64,000 bases of DNA, taken from NCBI GenBank assembly GCA_016714225.1, contig JADJNS010000003.1, positions 558,001 through 622,000 of the forward strand, given 5' to 3'. Below the pieces are notes generated by a model that ran no database searches, was not told the origin of the DNA, and saw only the letters and a list, made by a program, of their open reading frames with translations. Positions 47,571 to 56,004 of this stretch are shown here, one piece after another. Within the stretch, counting starts at the first letter, position 1. Each line of letters opens with the position of its first letter. Origin of the DNA: Archangiaceae bacterium. GTDB taxonomy: Bacteria; Myxococcota; Myxococcia; Myxococcales; Myxococcaceae. A program made the position numbers and the translations under genes.

Positions 47571-48185
47571 ATGCCTCCGTCAGCCAACGCCCTCAGCCTG
47601 AACGGTCAATCTGCCCGTGCTCCCGCGCGCCTTCGCGTCTCGACGCCGGCGCCCCGCATCGTCACCGAGAACAAGCACGTGCAGGCCGACACCGCCCTGC
47701 GCGCCTTGCTCGACGAGTTCCTCACCCGCAACGGCAACCGCGTGCGCCTCTCGCGCATCGAGCTCGAGAACGTCGGCCCCGACGGCGAGGCGCTCGACAA
47801 CACCCACGTGGGCGTCGAGGGCATTCTGCTCAAGCCCATCGAAGGCGGCGGCTACGATCGCATCGACGTCTCGCTCGGCTGGTCGCAGAAGCTCGGCTTC
47901 CGCGAAGGCTGCACCACCCACCGCGTTCAGGTTCCGCCCGCCGGCCCGTTCTTCAACGTCGACACCGGCCTCTGCCTCACCGTCGAGCACCTGATCGCCA
48001 CCCTCAAGAGCCGCGGCCGCGCCTCGCGCCACTTCCACCACATCGTCTTCAGCTACAGCGAGGGCCGCGAAGAGCACCCCCTCTGGAGCATCGACTTCAC
48101 CCGTCACCGCGCCCTCTTCGGCCCCCGCCGCGAGAAGGCCACCATCGACGACATCACCGGCGAAGCGTCGTTTCAGATCATCTGA
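47571..48185 (+). CDS. Hypothetical protein
   Basis: The 204-residue protein has a low-complexity N-terminus, then a mixed fold with several conserved-looking blocks (RVRLSRIELENVGPDGEALD, FREGCTTHRVQVPPAGPF). It has few cysteines and no signal peptide or membrane segment. No family recognised. A dispersed repeat element follows 22 bases after its stop. Confidence 0.7.
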   Translation: MPPSANALSLNGQSARAPARLRVSTPAPRIVTENKHVQADTALRALLDEFLTRNGNRVRLSRIELENVGPDGEALDNTHVGVEGILLKPIEGGGYDRIDVSLGWSQKLGFREGCTTHRVQVPPAGPFFNVDTGLCLTVEHLIATLKSRGRASRHFHHIVFSYSEGREEHPLWSIDFTRHRALFGPRREKATIDDITGEASFQII

Positions 48186-48207
48186 CGCGAGCCCCGAGAG
48201 AGCCGGG

Positions 48208-48380
48208 CACCCTGAGCGAAGTCGAAGGGTGAGAACCCCCGCCGCAAGGCTGAGCCGCACATACTCCATCGTATTTCTGCGCGGCGCGGTGCTGCTTGAA
48301 GCCTTGAGTTCGCGGCCTGGGCGCCTTCGACCTGGAGTGCACCCATTCGACTTCGCCGCTTCGCGGCTTCGCACAGGGTG
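48208..48380 (-). repeat. Dispersed repeat element, copy A
   Basis: About 173 bp bounded by inverted ends CACCCTGAGCGAAG and CTTCGCACAGGGTG. The middle contains GTGCTGCTTGAAGCC (48289-48303). A second copy in the opposite orientation lies at 63706-63876, with the same ends and the core GGCTTCAAGCAGCAC. No gene is visible inside. Confidence 0.75.
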
Positions 48381-48386
48381 ACCCCT

Positions 48387-48953
48387 TCACTTCAGCGCCT
48401 GCACCGCCGCGTCCTGCGGCAGCAGCTCTTTCACCATCGTCAGCCACACCTTGCGCGACGGCTTGAGGTCCAGCTGCGCTCCCGGCAGCGACCGGCCGGC
48501 CGTCTTCGCGGTGAAGAACATCACGCCCCCGCACTTGAACGACACCAGCAGCTCGAGCTGCCCGGTATCGGCGCTGCTGGTGCCCAGCAGCGCCAGCTCG
48601 GGCTTGAAGTCCGAGCACGGCGGCGGCGCGCCCAGCTTGAACGACTTGTCGTCGTAGACCAGCGCCTTGAACCGCTTCAGCTCGCCGTCGGTGAGCTCGC
48701 GCCCCGCGCCCTGCCGCTCGTACTCGCCGCCCACCGCCAGGGCGGGGTTGGGCCTCACGCCCGCCTGCGCGCTCACCCGGTACAAGGTCACCCTGGTCGA
48801 AGCGCTCAGCATGCCCGCCGTCTTCTCGCCCAGCGCGTCGACCATCTTCGCGGTCGGCTCGGTCAGCAGCGGGGGAGGGGGCTTCGGTGCTGGCGGCGCC
48901 TTCTTCTTCCCCGCCGCCAGCGCGGCGAGCAGCACCAGCGCCAGCACCTTCAC
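48387..48953 (-). CDS. Hypothetical exported protein
   Basis: The 188-residue protein has a short hydrophobic N-terminus (MKVLALVLLAALAAG) then a Lys/Pro-rich spacer and a beta-rich domain with two cysteines. GTG 48953 overlaps the previous stop (GTGA), so it is the second gene after the PilZ gene. Function unknown. Confidence 0.72.
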   Translation of the reverse strand: MKVLALVLLAALAAGKKKAPPAPKPPPPLLTEPTAKMVDALGEKTAGMLSASTRVTLYRVSAQAGVRPNPALAVGGEYERQGAGRELTDGELKRFKALVYDDKSFKLGAPPPCSDFKPELALLGTSSADTGQLELLVSFKCGGVMFFTAKTAGRSLPGAQLDLKPSRKVWLTMVKELLPQDAAVQALK

Positions 48954-49672
48954 GGCATGCGCTCCACGGCGTCGAGCCCGAACGACACCTGCGCCCGCCA
49001 CGGCGGTGCCGGCAGCCCGCGCAGCTTCAAGATGCGCTCGAGCCGCTCGATGGTCTCGGGCCGCAGCTTGCCGAACTGCACCCCCAGCGCGGGGTTGAGC
49101 ACCCGCCGCTCGCGCGGGGGCTGAAACAGCCACACCACCTCGCCGTGCAGGGCCACCGGGCCGATCGACAGGGTCAGCGTCAGCAAGAACGGCGTACCGG
49201 TCTTGATGGTCTTCGGTATCGCCGGCAGCTCGAGCTCGATGCCCAGCCCGCCCCGCGAGATGTCGCGCACCACGTACTGCAGCGCATCACCCAGCGAGGT
49301 GTCGGTGGCGCGCAGCCTCAAGGGTATGCGCGGGTGCTTGCGAATCTTCTCGTACGCGTGCGCATCGAAGATGCGCTGAATCAGCACGTCGAGCCCCTTG
49401 CGCTCGGCCGGGGCGTCGTAGCGAATGTCGAGCAGGTGGCGGCTGCGGTCGGTGGTGGTGACCCGCAGCACCTCGCCGAAGATCTCCACCGTGTCGGGCA
49501 CGCCCTGGGCGCGCAGCTCGAACACGAAGCGGGTGCCCACCGGCAGCGACTTCTTGCTCTCGATGGTCACGCCCCCGCGGCCGACGCTGCGGGTGAACTC
49601 CGACAACAAGGCCTCCGGCGTTTTGTACGAAACCTTCAAACGCACCGGAGGCCTGGCTGACGCGGGGCTCAA
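48950..49672 (-). CDS. Protein with two PilZ domains
   Basis: The 240-residue protein has two PilZ-type domains. The first (about 15-105) has FTRSVGRGGV but no R-x-x-x-R motif. The second (about 115-220) begins RKHPRIPLRL, with the R-x-x-x-R needed for cyclic-di-GMP binding, and has DISRGGLGI. TTG 49672 is chosen because GAGAGG precedes it. The first domain resembles the paralogous PilZ type of M. xanthus and may be structural, the second a real second-messenger sensor. Partner unknown. Confidence 0.82.
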   Translation of the reverse strand: MSPASARPPVRLKVSYKTPEALLSEFTRSVGRGGVTIESKKSLPVGTRFVFELRAQGVPDTVEIFGEVLRVTTTDRSRHLLDIRYDAPAERKGLDVLIQRIFDAHAYEKIRKHPRIPLRLRATDTSLGDALQYVVRDISRGGLGIELELPAIPKTIKTGTPFLLTLTLSIGPVALHGEVVWLFQPPRERRVLNPALGVQFGKLRPETIERLERILKLRGLPAPPWRAQVSFGLDAVERMP

Positions 49673-49683
49673 GGCCTCTCTAT

Positions 49684-50301
49684 TTAGTGCGTCGTGACGT
49701 CGACCGACAGGTTTCCTGCAGTCACGTTGACCGCCTCGTCGTAGGTGTAGCTGCCGCTGGTGTCGGCGATGGTGCCCTTGAGCACCACCGACACGCTGCC
49801 GCCGCTCTGGCCCAGCGCCGAGACGTCGACGCTCTGGGTCACGTCGGCGTCGACGAAGTCGTCGAACGCGCCCGTCACCGTCACCTTGCCCTTGAAGGTC
49901 TGCTTCACCTGCACGCCCGCCGAACCGACCGCGGTCGACTGGGTCACGTCCCACTGGCCGTCGTAGACCGCCACGCCCGCCGAGGTCTTGGCCAGCCCGC
50001 ACTGGTCGTACTTCACGGTGTACTTCGCCCCGGTGGTCGCCCCGGTGCCGCTGGTGTCGACCTGCAAGAGGTAGTTGGCCAGCGTCGCCTGCCCCCCGAA
50101 CTCGCAGGTGACCTTCAAATCTTGCAGTGACACGTCGATGCCCTGCGCGGTGCGGTTGCTGCTGCCCTTGGTGGGCGCCGCCGCTGCGAACAGCGCCTCG
50201 GCCGCCCCTTGTTTGCCGCTGCCGATCTTCGCCCCCGGGCCTCCGCAGGCCACCAGGGCCAGCGCCAGACCCAACCCACTCATCTTGATCGTGCGATTCA
50301 C
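49684..50301 (-). CDS. Lipoprotein of unknown function
   Basis: The 205-residue protein starts GTG 50301 after a good GGGAGGAAG and has a lipobox (A-L-V-A-C). The mature part is Ala/Gly/Ser/Thr/Val-rich beta sheet with repeated VDVS-type strands (DVTQSTAVGSAGVQV, VSVVLKGTIADTSGS), consistent with an outer-membrane or secreted domain. Its neighbour on the other side is the mraZ promoter. Function unknown. Confidence 0.75.
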   Translation of the reverse strand: MNRTIKMSGLGLALALVACGGPGAKIGSGKQGAAEALFAAAAPTKGSSNRTAQGIDVSLQDLKVTCEFGGQATLANYLLQVDTSGTGATTGAKYTVKYDQCGLAKTSAGVAVYDGQWDVTQSTAVGSAGVQVKQTFKGKVTVTGAFDDFVDADVTQSVDVSALGQSGGSVSVVLKGTIADTSGSYTYDEAVNVTAGNLSVDVTTH

Positions 50302-50394
50302 GCTTCCTCCCATCAGTCGTTGCAGCCCCCTTCAAAGCAACGTCGGGGCTGTAGCGGCTTCGTGGCTCCCACCCCCCCGTACGATCTGGGTTTC

Positions 50395-50423
50395 TTGACC
50401 CCTCGACATTCCAGCCCTATTTT
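50395..50423 (+). promoter_or_regulatory. Promoter of the dcw cluster
   Basis: TTGACC, 17-base spacer, TATTTT. The start of transcription would be near 50430, directly before the MraZ-type boxes. Confidence 0.65.
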
Positions 50424-50432
50424 TCGTATGAG

Positions 50433-50457
50433 TGGTAAGGAGTGGGAAAGTTCGGAT
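50433..50457 (+). promoter_or_regulatory. MraZ-type binding boxes
   Basis: TGGTA, TGGGA and CGGAT lie exactly ten bases apart. MraZ proteins bind TGGGN repeats with five-base spacers in front of their own gene; the middle box is exact, the others each have one or two changes. Confidence 0.6.
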
Positions 50458-50464
50458 CACAGTG

Positions 50465-50483
50465 CTGATCAGGACCTGATCAG
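50465..50483 (+). promoter_or_regulatory. 19-bp palindrome in the mraZ leader
   Basis: CTGATCAGG and CCTGATCAG mirror each other around a single base. It lies just before the ribosome binding site (GGGAGAG) and could be an operator or a hairpin that hides that site. Confidence 0.6.
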
Positions 50484-50500
50484 TGGGAGAGTAGGCAGCA

Positions 50501-50953
50501 GTGTTCCGCGGCGTCTTCGAACATCAGATCGACTCCAAGGGTCGAACGAGCTTCCCGGCGAAGCTCAAGGAGACGCTCGTCGGCGCCTACGACGAGCGGC
50601 TCATCATCACGTCCGCGCTCGACAACTGCCTCCACGCCTACCCGGTGCGCGAGTGGGAGGCGCTCGAGACCGCGCTCGCCCGTAGAAACCCGATGGAGCC
50701 CGGCGTGAAGACGGTGATGCGCCTCTACGTGGCTCCCGCGCAGGAGTGCCCGCTCGACAAGCTCGGCCGCCTGCTGATTCCCCCGCAGCTGCGCGCCCAC
50801 GCCCAGCTCGACAAAGACGTCATCTGGGCCGGCATGGTGAAGGTCGTCGAGCTCTGGTCCAAGACCGGCTGGGAGCAGGCCCAGGCCGATGCGCGCACCG
50901 AGGCGCAGAGCGCCGACGTGATGCGGGTGTTGTCCGAGCTTCGTCAGAACTGA
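50501..50953 (+). CDS. mraZ: Transcriptional regulator MraZ
   Basis: The 150-residue protein has two AbrB-like halves. The first opens FRGVFEHQIDSKGRTSFPAK and the second has CPLDKLGRLLIPPQLR, the D-x-K-G-R / D-x-x-G-R signatures of MraZ. It forms a ring and binds the repeats upstream of its own gene, controlling the cell-wall cluster. GTG 50501 is the first start after the palindrome. It is 13 bases from the next gene. Confidence 0.95.
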   Translation: MFRGVFEHQIDSKGRTSFPAKLKETLVGAYDERLIITSALDNCLHAYPVREWEALETALARRNPMEPGVKTVMRLYVAPAQECPLDKLGRLLIPPQLRAHAQLDKDVIWAGMVKVVELWSKTGWEQAQADARTEAQSADVMRVLSELRQN

Positions 50954-50966
50954 AAGGAGTCGTCAC

Positions 50967-51335
50967 GTGAGCGAGCTGGCCCAGGTCGAAGTCGTCCCCA
51001 CCACCTCGAAGATCGAAAAACCCACCACCATGGTGCTGGAAGGCGAGATCGGCAAAGACGAGCTGCCGCAGCTCGCCGACATGCTGTTCCGCCTCGCGCA
51101 CCGCGGCATCACCCGCATCGTCATCGACTTCGAGGGCGTCACCCACTTCGACTTCCGCGGGGTCAAGCCGCTGGTGCAGCGCGCCGAGCTGTTCCGCGTG
51201 GCGGGCGGCGACATCAAGCTCTCGGGCCTCACCCCGTACCTGCACGCCATCTTCCGCAGCGCCGGCGGGGCAGGGGCGTTCGACTTCTACGCGCAGAAAG
51301 ACGACGCGGTGAGCGCCTTCAAGGGCAGCGTCTAA
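50967..51335 (+). CDS. STAS-domain protein in the dcw cluster
   Basis: The 122-residue protein is a single STAS domain (anti-anti-sigma fold), with the strand-helix pattern TMVLEGEIGKDELPQLADML and IVIDFEGVTHFDFRGVKPL. At the place where classical family members have a phosphorylated Ser (D-S-S/T-G), this protein has D-F-R-G, so control by a switch kinase is unlikely. AAAGGAG precedes GTG 50967. It lies between mraZ and rsmH, where most bacteria have nothing. Role unknown. Confidence 0.88.
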   Translation: MSELAQVEVVPTTSKIEKPTTMVLEGEIGKDELPQLADMLFRLAHRGITRIVIDFEGVTHFDFRGVKPLVQRAELFRVAGGDIKLSGLTPYLHAIFRSAGGAGAFDFYAQKDDAVSAFKGSV

Positions 51336-51340
51336 AGTCA

Positions 51341-52177
51341 GTGGCTGATTTTCAGCATCACACCGTTCTGCTGACCGAGACGGTGAACCTGCTTCAACCC
51401 CAGGCCGGAAAAGTGATCATCGACGGAACACTCGGAGGCGGCGGACATGCCGAAGCGCTGCTCGAAGCCGGAGCACGCGTGATCGGCATCGACCGCGACC
51501 CGCGCGCGCTCGAGGCGGCCAAAGGCCGCCTGCAGCGCTTCGGCGATCGCTTCACCGCGCAGAAGGGCGACTACGCGAGCTTCACCGGGCCCTGCGACGG
51601 GGTGCTGCTCGACCTGGGCGTCTCGTCTCCACAGCTCGACGAGCCCGCCCGCGGCTTCTCGTTTCAGACCGACGGCCCGCTCGACATGCGCATGGGCGAC
51701 GAGGGCGAGACCGCCGCCGAGCTGATCGAGCGCCTCGAAGAGAACGACCTCGCCGACGTCATCTTCCAGAAGGGCGAAGAGCGCTTCTCGCGCCGCATCG
51801 CCAAGCAGCTCAAGGCGCTCAAGCCCCAAACCACCTTCGAGGCCGTCGAGGCCATCAAGCGCGCGGTGCCCCGCAAGTCGTGGGGCCACCTTCACGTCGC
51901 CACCCGCACCTTCCAGGCGCTGCGCATCGAGGTGAACCGCGAGCTCGAGCAGCTCGAGACCGCGCTGGGCAAGCTGCCCACCGCGCTGAACGTGGGCGGC
52001 GTCGCCGCGATCATCTCGTTCCACTCGCTCGAAGACCGGCTGGTCAAGCACACCTTCCGCGACAGCGCGGCGCTCGAGCCGCTCACCAAGAAGCCGATCA
52101 CCGCTTCCGACGAAGAGACGTCGAACAACCCCAGGGCCCGCAGCGCCAAGCTGCGCGGTGCACGGAGGGTGCAATGA
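51341..52177 (+). CDS. rsmH: 16S rRNA N4-methyltransferase
   Basis: The 278-residue enzyme (MraW) methylates C1402 of 16S rRNA. S-adenosylmethionine motifs are IDGTLGGGGHAE, IGIDRDPRAL and DGVLLDLGVSSPQLD, followed by the family's FSFQTDGPLDMRM and AIISFHSLEDR. GTG 51341 follows the STAS gene by five bases; the stop overlaps ftsL by ATGA. Normal length. Confidence 0.97.
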   Translation: MADFQHHTVLLTETVNLLQPQAGKVIIDGTLGGGGHAEALLEAGARVIGIDRDPRALEAAKGRLQRFGDRFTAQKGDYASFTGPCDGVLLDLGVSSPQLDEPARGFSFQTDGPLDMRMGDEGETAAELIERLEENDLADVIFQKGEERFSRRIAKQLKALKPQTTFEAVEAIKRAVPRKSWGHLHVATRTFQALRIEVNRELEQLETALGKLPTALNVGGVAAIISFHSLEDRLVKHTFRDSAALEPLTKKPITASDEETSNNPRARSAKLRGARRVQ

Positions 52178-52503
52178 GCACGGGCTCGGTCGAGCTGCGC
52201 GCGCGGGGGGCGCTGCCGTTCTCGGTCATCTTCCTCGAGCTGTTGCCCGCGGCGCTGGCCATCGCCCTGCTCGCCGCGGTGGGGGTGGTGCACGTCACCT
52301 CGCGGGTGCTGGTGGTGAAGGTCGGCTACGAGCTGTCGAAGCTCGATCAAGAGAGCACCGCGCTCACCCGTGACAACGATCGGCTCAAGCTCGAGCTCGC
52401 CACCTTGAAGAGCCCCGCGCGGCTCGAGAGCCAGGCCCGCACCGAGCTGGGCATGGGCCCGCCCGCCGCCTCGAGCATCATTCACCTGGGAAAGAAGCGC
52501 TGA
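52174..52503 (+). CDS. ftsL: Cell-division protein FtsL
   Basis: The 109-residue protein has a single hydrophobic segment (about 17-42) followed by a leucine-zipper-like coiled coil (ELSKLDQESTALTRDNDRLKL), as expected for FtsL. FtsL bridges division proteins in the inner membrane. Position between rsmH and ftsI, with overlaps on both sides, supports the call more than sequence, since FtsL is poorly conserved. Confidence 0.9.
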   Translation: MSTGSVELRARGALPFSVIFLELLPAALAIALLAAVGVVHVTSRVLVVKVGYELSKLDQESTALTRDNDRLKLELATLKSPARLESQARTELGMGPPAASSIIHLGKKR

Positions 52504-54536
52504 TGAGAGACCTCAAGCGCACTGCCGCCGCCCGCGTCGACGACCCCACCCGGTGGGTGCGGCTGCGCGTCTCGATGGTGGGGGTGGTGTTCCTCGGGTT
52601 GCTCGCCGCGGTGTTCGCCCGGGCGGTGCAGCTGCAGGTGCGCGAGCGCGAGCGCCTGCGCGGCATGGCCCAAGACCAGTACGTGCGCGACGTCGAGATC
52701 CCCGCCCGGCGCGGCGACATCTTCGACCGCCGCGGCGTGGCGCTCGCCCAGAGCGTCGACGTCGACTCCATCTGGGTCGACCCCTCTCAACTGCTCGACG
52801 TGAAGCTCGCCTCGTACGAGCTGGCCAAGAAGCTCGACGTCGACCGCGCCGAGCTCTACGACCGCATGCAGCGCGCCAAGCGCTTCGCCTGGGTCAAGCG
52901 CCAGGCCCGCCCCGAAGACGTGGCCGCCGCCAAGGCGTTGGGCTGGCCGATGCTCGGCATCATGCGCGAGCCGCGCCGCTTCTACCCGCAGCGCGAGCTG
53001 GCCGCGCACGTCATCGGCCTGGTCGGCACCGACGGCCACGGCCTCGACGGCCTCGAGCTGGCCTTCGAAGACGAGCTCTCGGGAGACCCCACCACCCGCC
53101 TGGGCTTCCGCGACGCGCGCGGCCGCAAGCTGCTCACCAACGGGCTCGAAGACGTCACCGCCCGCCAGGGCGCCGCGGTCACCCTCACCCTCGACCGGCA
53201 GCTGCAGTACGTCACCGAGCGCGCCCTCGAGTCGGCGGTCGACGGCGCCAAGGCCGTGGCCGGCATGGCGGTGGTGATGGACCCCAAGACCGGCGAGATT
53301 CTCGCGCTGGCCAACGCCCCGCGCTTCAACCCCAACGCGCCCGAGAAGTCGGCCCCCGGCGCGCTGCGCAACCGCAGCGTCACCGACGCGTTCGAGCCGG
53401 GCTCGACCTTCAAGGCCTTCGTGGTCGCCGCCGCCCTCGACGCCCACGCCATCACCGAGAGCTCGACCTTCGACTGTGAGAAGGGCGCCTGGGCCATCGG
53501 CAAGCACGTGGTTCACGACACCCACCCCCACGACGTGCTCACCCCGGGCAAGATTCTCCAGGTCTCCAGCAACATCGGCGCGGCGAAGATCGGCGCCGCG
53601 CTGGGCCGCGAGAAGCTGGTCGACGCCTTCAGCCGCTTCGGCTTCGCCGAGAAGCCCGACCTGGGGCTCCCCGGCGCCGCCCGCGGCTCGATTCCCTTCC
53701 CCCGCGCCGAGATTTCGCTGGCCACCCAGAGCTACGGCCAGGGCCTCACCGCCAGCGCGATTCAATTGGCTGCCGGTTATGCAGCGCTGGCCAACGGCGG
53801 GACGTACATGAAGCCGTACCTGGTATCGAAGGTGGTCGACCCCGACGGCGTGGTGCTGCTCGAGAACCGACCCACTGCCGAGCGACGCGCAGTCTCGGAG
53901 AAGGCGGCGAAGGCGGTGATCTCGATGCTCGAGAGCGTGGTCGAGAAAGACGGCACCGCCCCCAAGGCGCGAATGGACGAGTTCCGCGTCGCCGGCAAGA
54001 CCGGCACCGCCCAGAAGGTCGACACCGTGGCCAAGGGCTATTCGGACAAGCGCATCGCCTCGTTCATCGGCGTCGTCCCCGCCGAGAACCCCCGCGCGGT
54101 CATCGTGGTCATCGTCGACGAGCCCAAGACCGACATCTACGGCGGCCTGGTCGCCGCCCCCGCCTTCAAGGAAATCGCCACCGCGGCCATGCCGTATCTC
54201 GGCGCCCAGCCCAGCCGGGCTCCCTCGGCCGCCCCCGCCACGGTCGCCTCGGCCGAGAAGCCGGCCCCCAGGCCGAAAGAGCCCGCCGCCAAGAATCCAG
54301 TTGTCGCAGCCATCGAAGCCCTCGATACCGTCACCGAGCCCATCGCTGCTGGAGTGGTTCGCGTGCCCGATCTCAAGGGAAAAGTGAGTCGCCAGGCAGT
54401 TGCGATGCTGCTGGGCGCTTCACTCGAACCGCGTCTAGATGGGTCTGGCAGGGTAACGTCACAAGCTCCAGCTCCGGGCTCCCTGGTGGACAGAGGAACC
54501 CGGGTCACTCTTCACCTGGCAGGCAACGCACCATGA
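52503..54536 (+). CDS. ftsI: Division-specific penicillin-binding protein with C-terminal PASTA domain
   Basis: The 677-residue transpeptidase cross-links septal peptidoglycan. It has one N-terminal membrane helix, a dimerisation domain starting RGDIFDRRGVALA, and the catalytic motifs S301-T-F-K, S355-S-N357 and K499-T-G. A PASTA domain (about 620-677, RVPDLKGKV...APAPGSLVDRG) ends the protein, as in myxobacterial and Gram-positive SpoVD-like forms. ATG 52503 overlaps the ftsL stop; the end overlaps murE. Confidence 0.96.
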   Translation: MRDLKRTAAARVDDPTRWVRLRVSMVGVVFLGLLAAVFARAVQLQVRERERLRGMAQDQYVRDVEIPARRGDIFDRRGVALAQSVDVDSIWVDPSQLLDVKLASYELAKKLDVDRAELYDRMQRAKRFAWVKRQARPEDVAAAKALGWPMLGIMREPRRFYPQRELAAHVIGLVGTDGHGLDGLELAFEDELSGDPTTRLGFRDARGRKLLTNGLEDVTARQGAAVTLTLDRQLQYVTERALESAVDGAKAVAGMAVVMDPKTGEILALANAPRFNPNAPEKSAPGALRNRSVTDAFEPGSTFKAFVVAAALDAHAITESSTFDCEKGAWAIGKHVVHDTHPHDVLTPGKILQVSSNIGAAKIGAALGREKLVDAFSRFGFAEKPDLGLPGAARGSIPFPRAEISLATQSYGQGLTASAIQLAAGYAALANGGTYMKPYLVSKVVDPDGVVLLENRPTAERRAVSEKAAKAVISMLESVVEKDGTAPKARMDEFRVAGKTGTAQKVDTVAKGYSDKRIASFIGVVPAENPRAVIVVIVDEPKTDIYGGLVAAPAFKEIATAAMPYLGAQPSRAPSAAPATVASAEKPAPRPKEPAAKNPVVAAIEALDTVTEPIAAGVVRVPDLKGKVSRQAVAMLLGASLEPRLDGSGRVTSQAPAPGSLVDRGTRVTLHLAGNAP

Positions 54537-56002
54537 AACTCAACGAGCTGCTGGCCGGAGTCGGCACCGAACCGCCCGCGGGCCCCCGTCACAAGGGCGA
54601 CGTCACCGGCGTTTGTCACGACTCCCGCGCAGTGAAACCCGGCGACGTCTACGTCGCTGTTCCCGGCACCAAGGTCGACGGCATCAACTTCGCTGCCGAA
54701 GCCGTCGGCAAGGGCGCCATTGCAGTGGTCGCCGAAAAAGACATACCCGAGGTCAAGGTACCCGTCTTCAAGGTGACCGCGGCCCGCAAGGCGCTCGCGC
54801 TCATCGCGGCCAACTTCTACAAGAAGCCGGCCGAAGAGCTGACCCTGCTCGGGGTGACCGGCACCAACGGCAAGACCACCACCGCCTGGCTGCTCGAGTC
54901 GATCGCCGCCGCGGGCGGCGCGCAGACCGGCCTGCTCGGCACCATCGAGAACCGGTTCGCGGGCCGTAAGCTCGGCCCCAGCCACACCACGCCCGACCCG
55001 GTCGAGCTGCACCAGACCTTGCGGGAGATGGTCGATGCCGGCGTCGACACGGTGGTGATGGAGGTCAGCAGCCACGCGCTCACCCAAGACCGGGTGCACG
55101 GGCTCACCTTCCGCGCCGCGGCCTTCACCAACCTCACCCGCGACCATCTCGACTTCCACAAAGACATGGAGTCGTACTTCCAGGCCAAGCGCCGGTTGTT
55201 CACCGACAATTTGAGCCCCGGCGGCGTGGCGGTCGTCAACGGAGACGACACCAACGCGGTTCGCATCTACAGCGAGCTGCGCGGCTTGAAGCGCATGGCG
55301 TGGAAGTTCTCGCGCAGCGGCAACGGCGAGATCTCTGCCGCCGGCGTCGAGCTCACCAACGCGGGCATCAAGGCCACCTTGAAGACCCCGGCCGGCGACA
55401 TCGCCATCAAGAGCCAGCTCATCGGCGGCCACAACCTCGAGAACATTCTCACCGCCGCAGGCGTGGCGTTGGGTGCCGGCTACTCGCGGCGCGACGTGCA
55501 AGACGGCATCGAGCGGGTCACCCGCGTGCCCGGCCGCATGCAGCGCGTGGCCGGCCGCATGCCGGGCGTGGTGGCGCTGGTCGACTACGCCCACACCGAC
55601 GACGCGCTGCGAAAGGCGCTCGAGTCGGCGCGCAGCGTGACCCGCGGCAAGCTCATCGTGGTGTTCGGCTGCGGCGGAGACCGCGACCAGGGCAAGCGCC
55701 CGCTGATGGGCGAGGCCGCCGCCGAGCTCGCCGACGTGCCGGTCATCACCAGCGACAACCCGCGCGGCGAAGACCCCGACGACATCATCTCGGAAATCGT
55801 GCCCGGCCTCGAGAAGCACGGCCTGCGCCGCATGGGCGCCCAGAAGGCCAAGTCGGGCGAGAAGGGCTACCTGGTCGAGGCCGACCGCGCCGCCGCCATC
55901 GCGCTCGCCGCCTCGCTGGCGGGCGAGGGCGACACCATCTTGATCGCCGGCAAGGGCCACGAGCCCTACCAGGAGGTCTCCGGCCAGAAGACGCCGTTCT
56001 GA
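54533..56002 (+). CDS. murE: UDP-MurNAc-L-Ala-D-Glu: meso-diaminopimelate ligase
   Basis: The 489-residue ligase has CHDSRAVKPGDVYVA, the ATP-binding GVTGTNGKTTT and the DNPR motif (SDNPRGEDP, near residue 409) that selects diaminopimelate rather than lysine. The protein reads through cleanly in one frame. ATG 54533 overlaps the ftsI stop by ATGA. The next gene, murF, begins immediately but is damaged. Confidence 0.97.
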   Translation: MKLNELLAGVGTEPPAGPRHKGDVTGVCHDSRAVKPGDVYVAVPGTKVDGINFAAEAVGKGAIAVVAEKDIPEVKVPVFKVTAARKALALIAANFYKKPAEELTLLGVTGTNGKTTTAWLLESIAAAGGAQTGLLGTIENRFAGRKLGPSHTTPDPVELHQTLREMVDAGVDTVVMEVSSHALTQDRVHGLTFRAAAFTNLTRDHLDFHKDMESYFQAKRRLFTDNLSPGGVAVVNGDDTNAVRIYSELRGLKRMAWKFSRSGNGEISAAGVELTNAGIKATLKTPAGDIAIKSQLIGGHNLENILTAAGVALGAGYSRRDVQDGIERVTRVPGRMQRVAGRMPGVVALVDYAHTDDALRKALESARSVTRGKLIVVFGCGGDRDQGKRPLMGEAAAELADVPVITSDNPRGEDPDDIISEIVPGLEKHGLRRMGAQKAKSGEKGYLVEADRAAAIALAASLAGEGDTILIAGKGHEPYQEVSGQKTPF

Positions 56003-56004
56003 CG

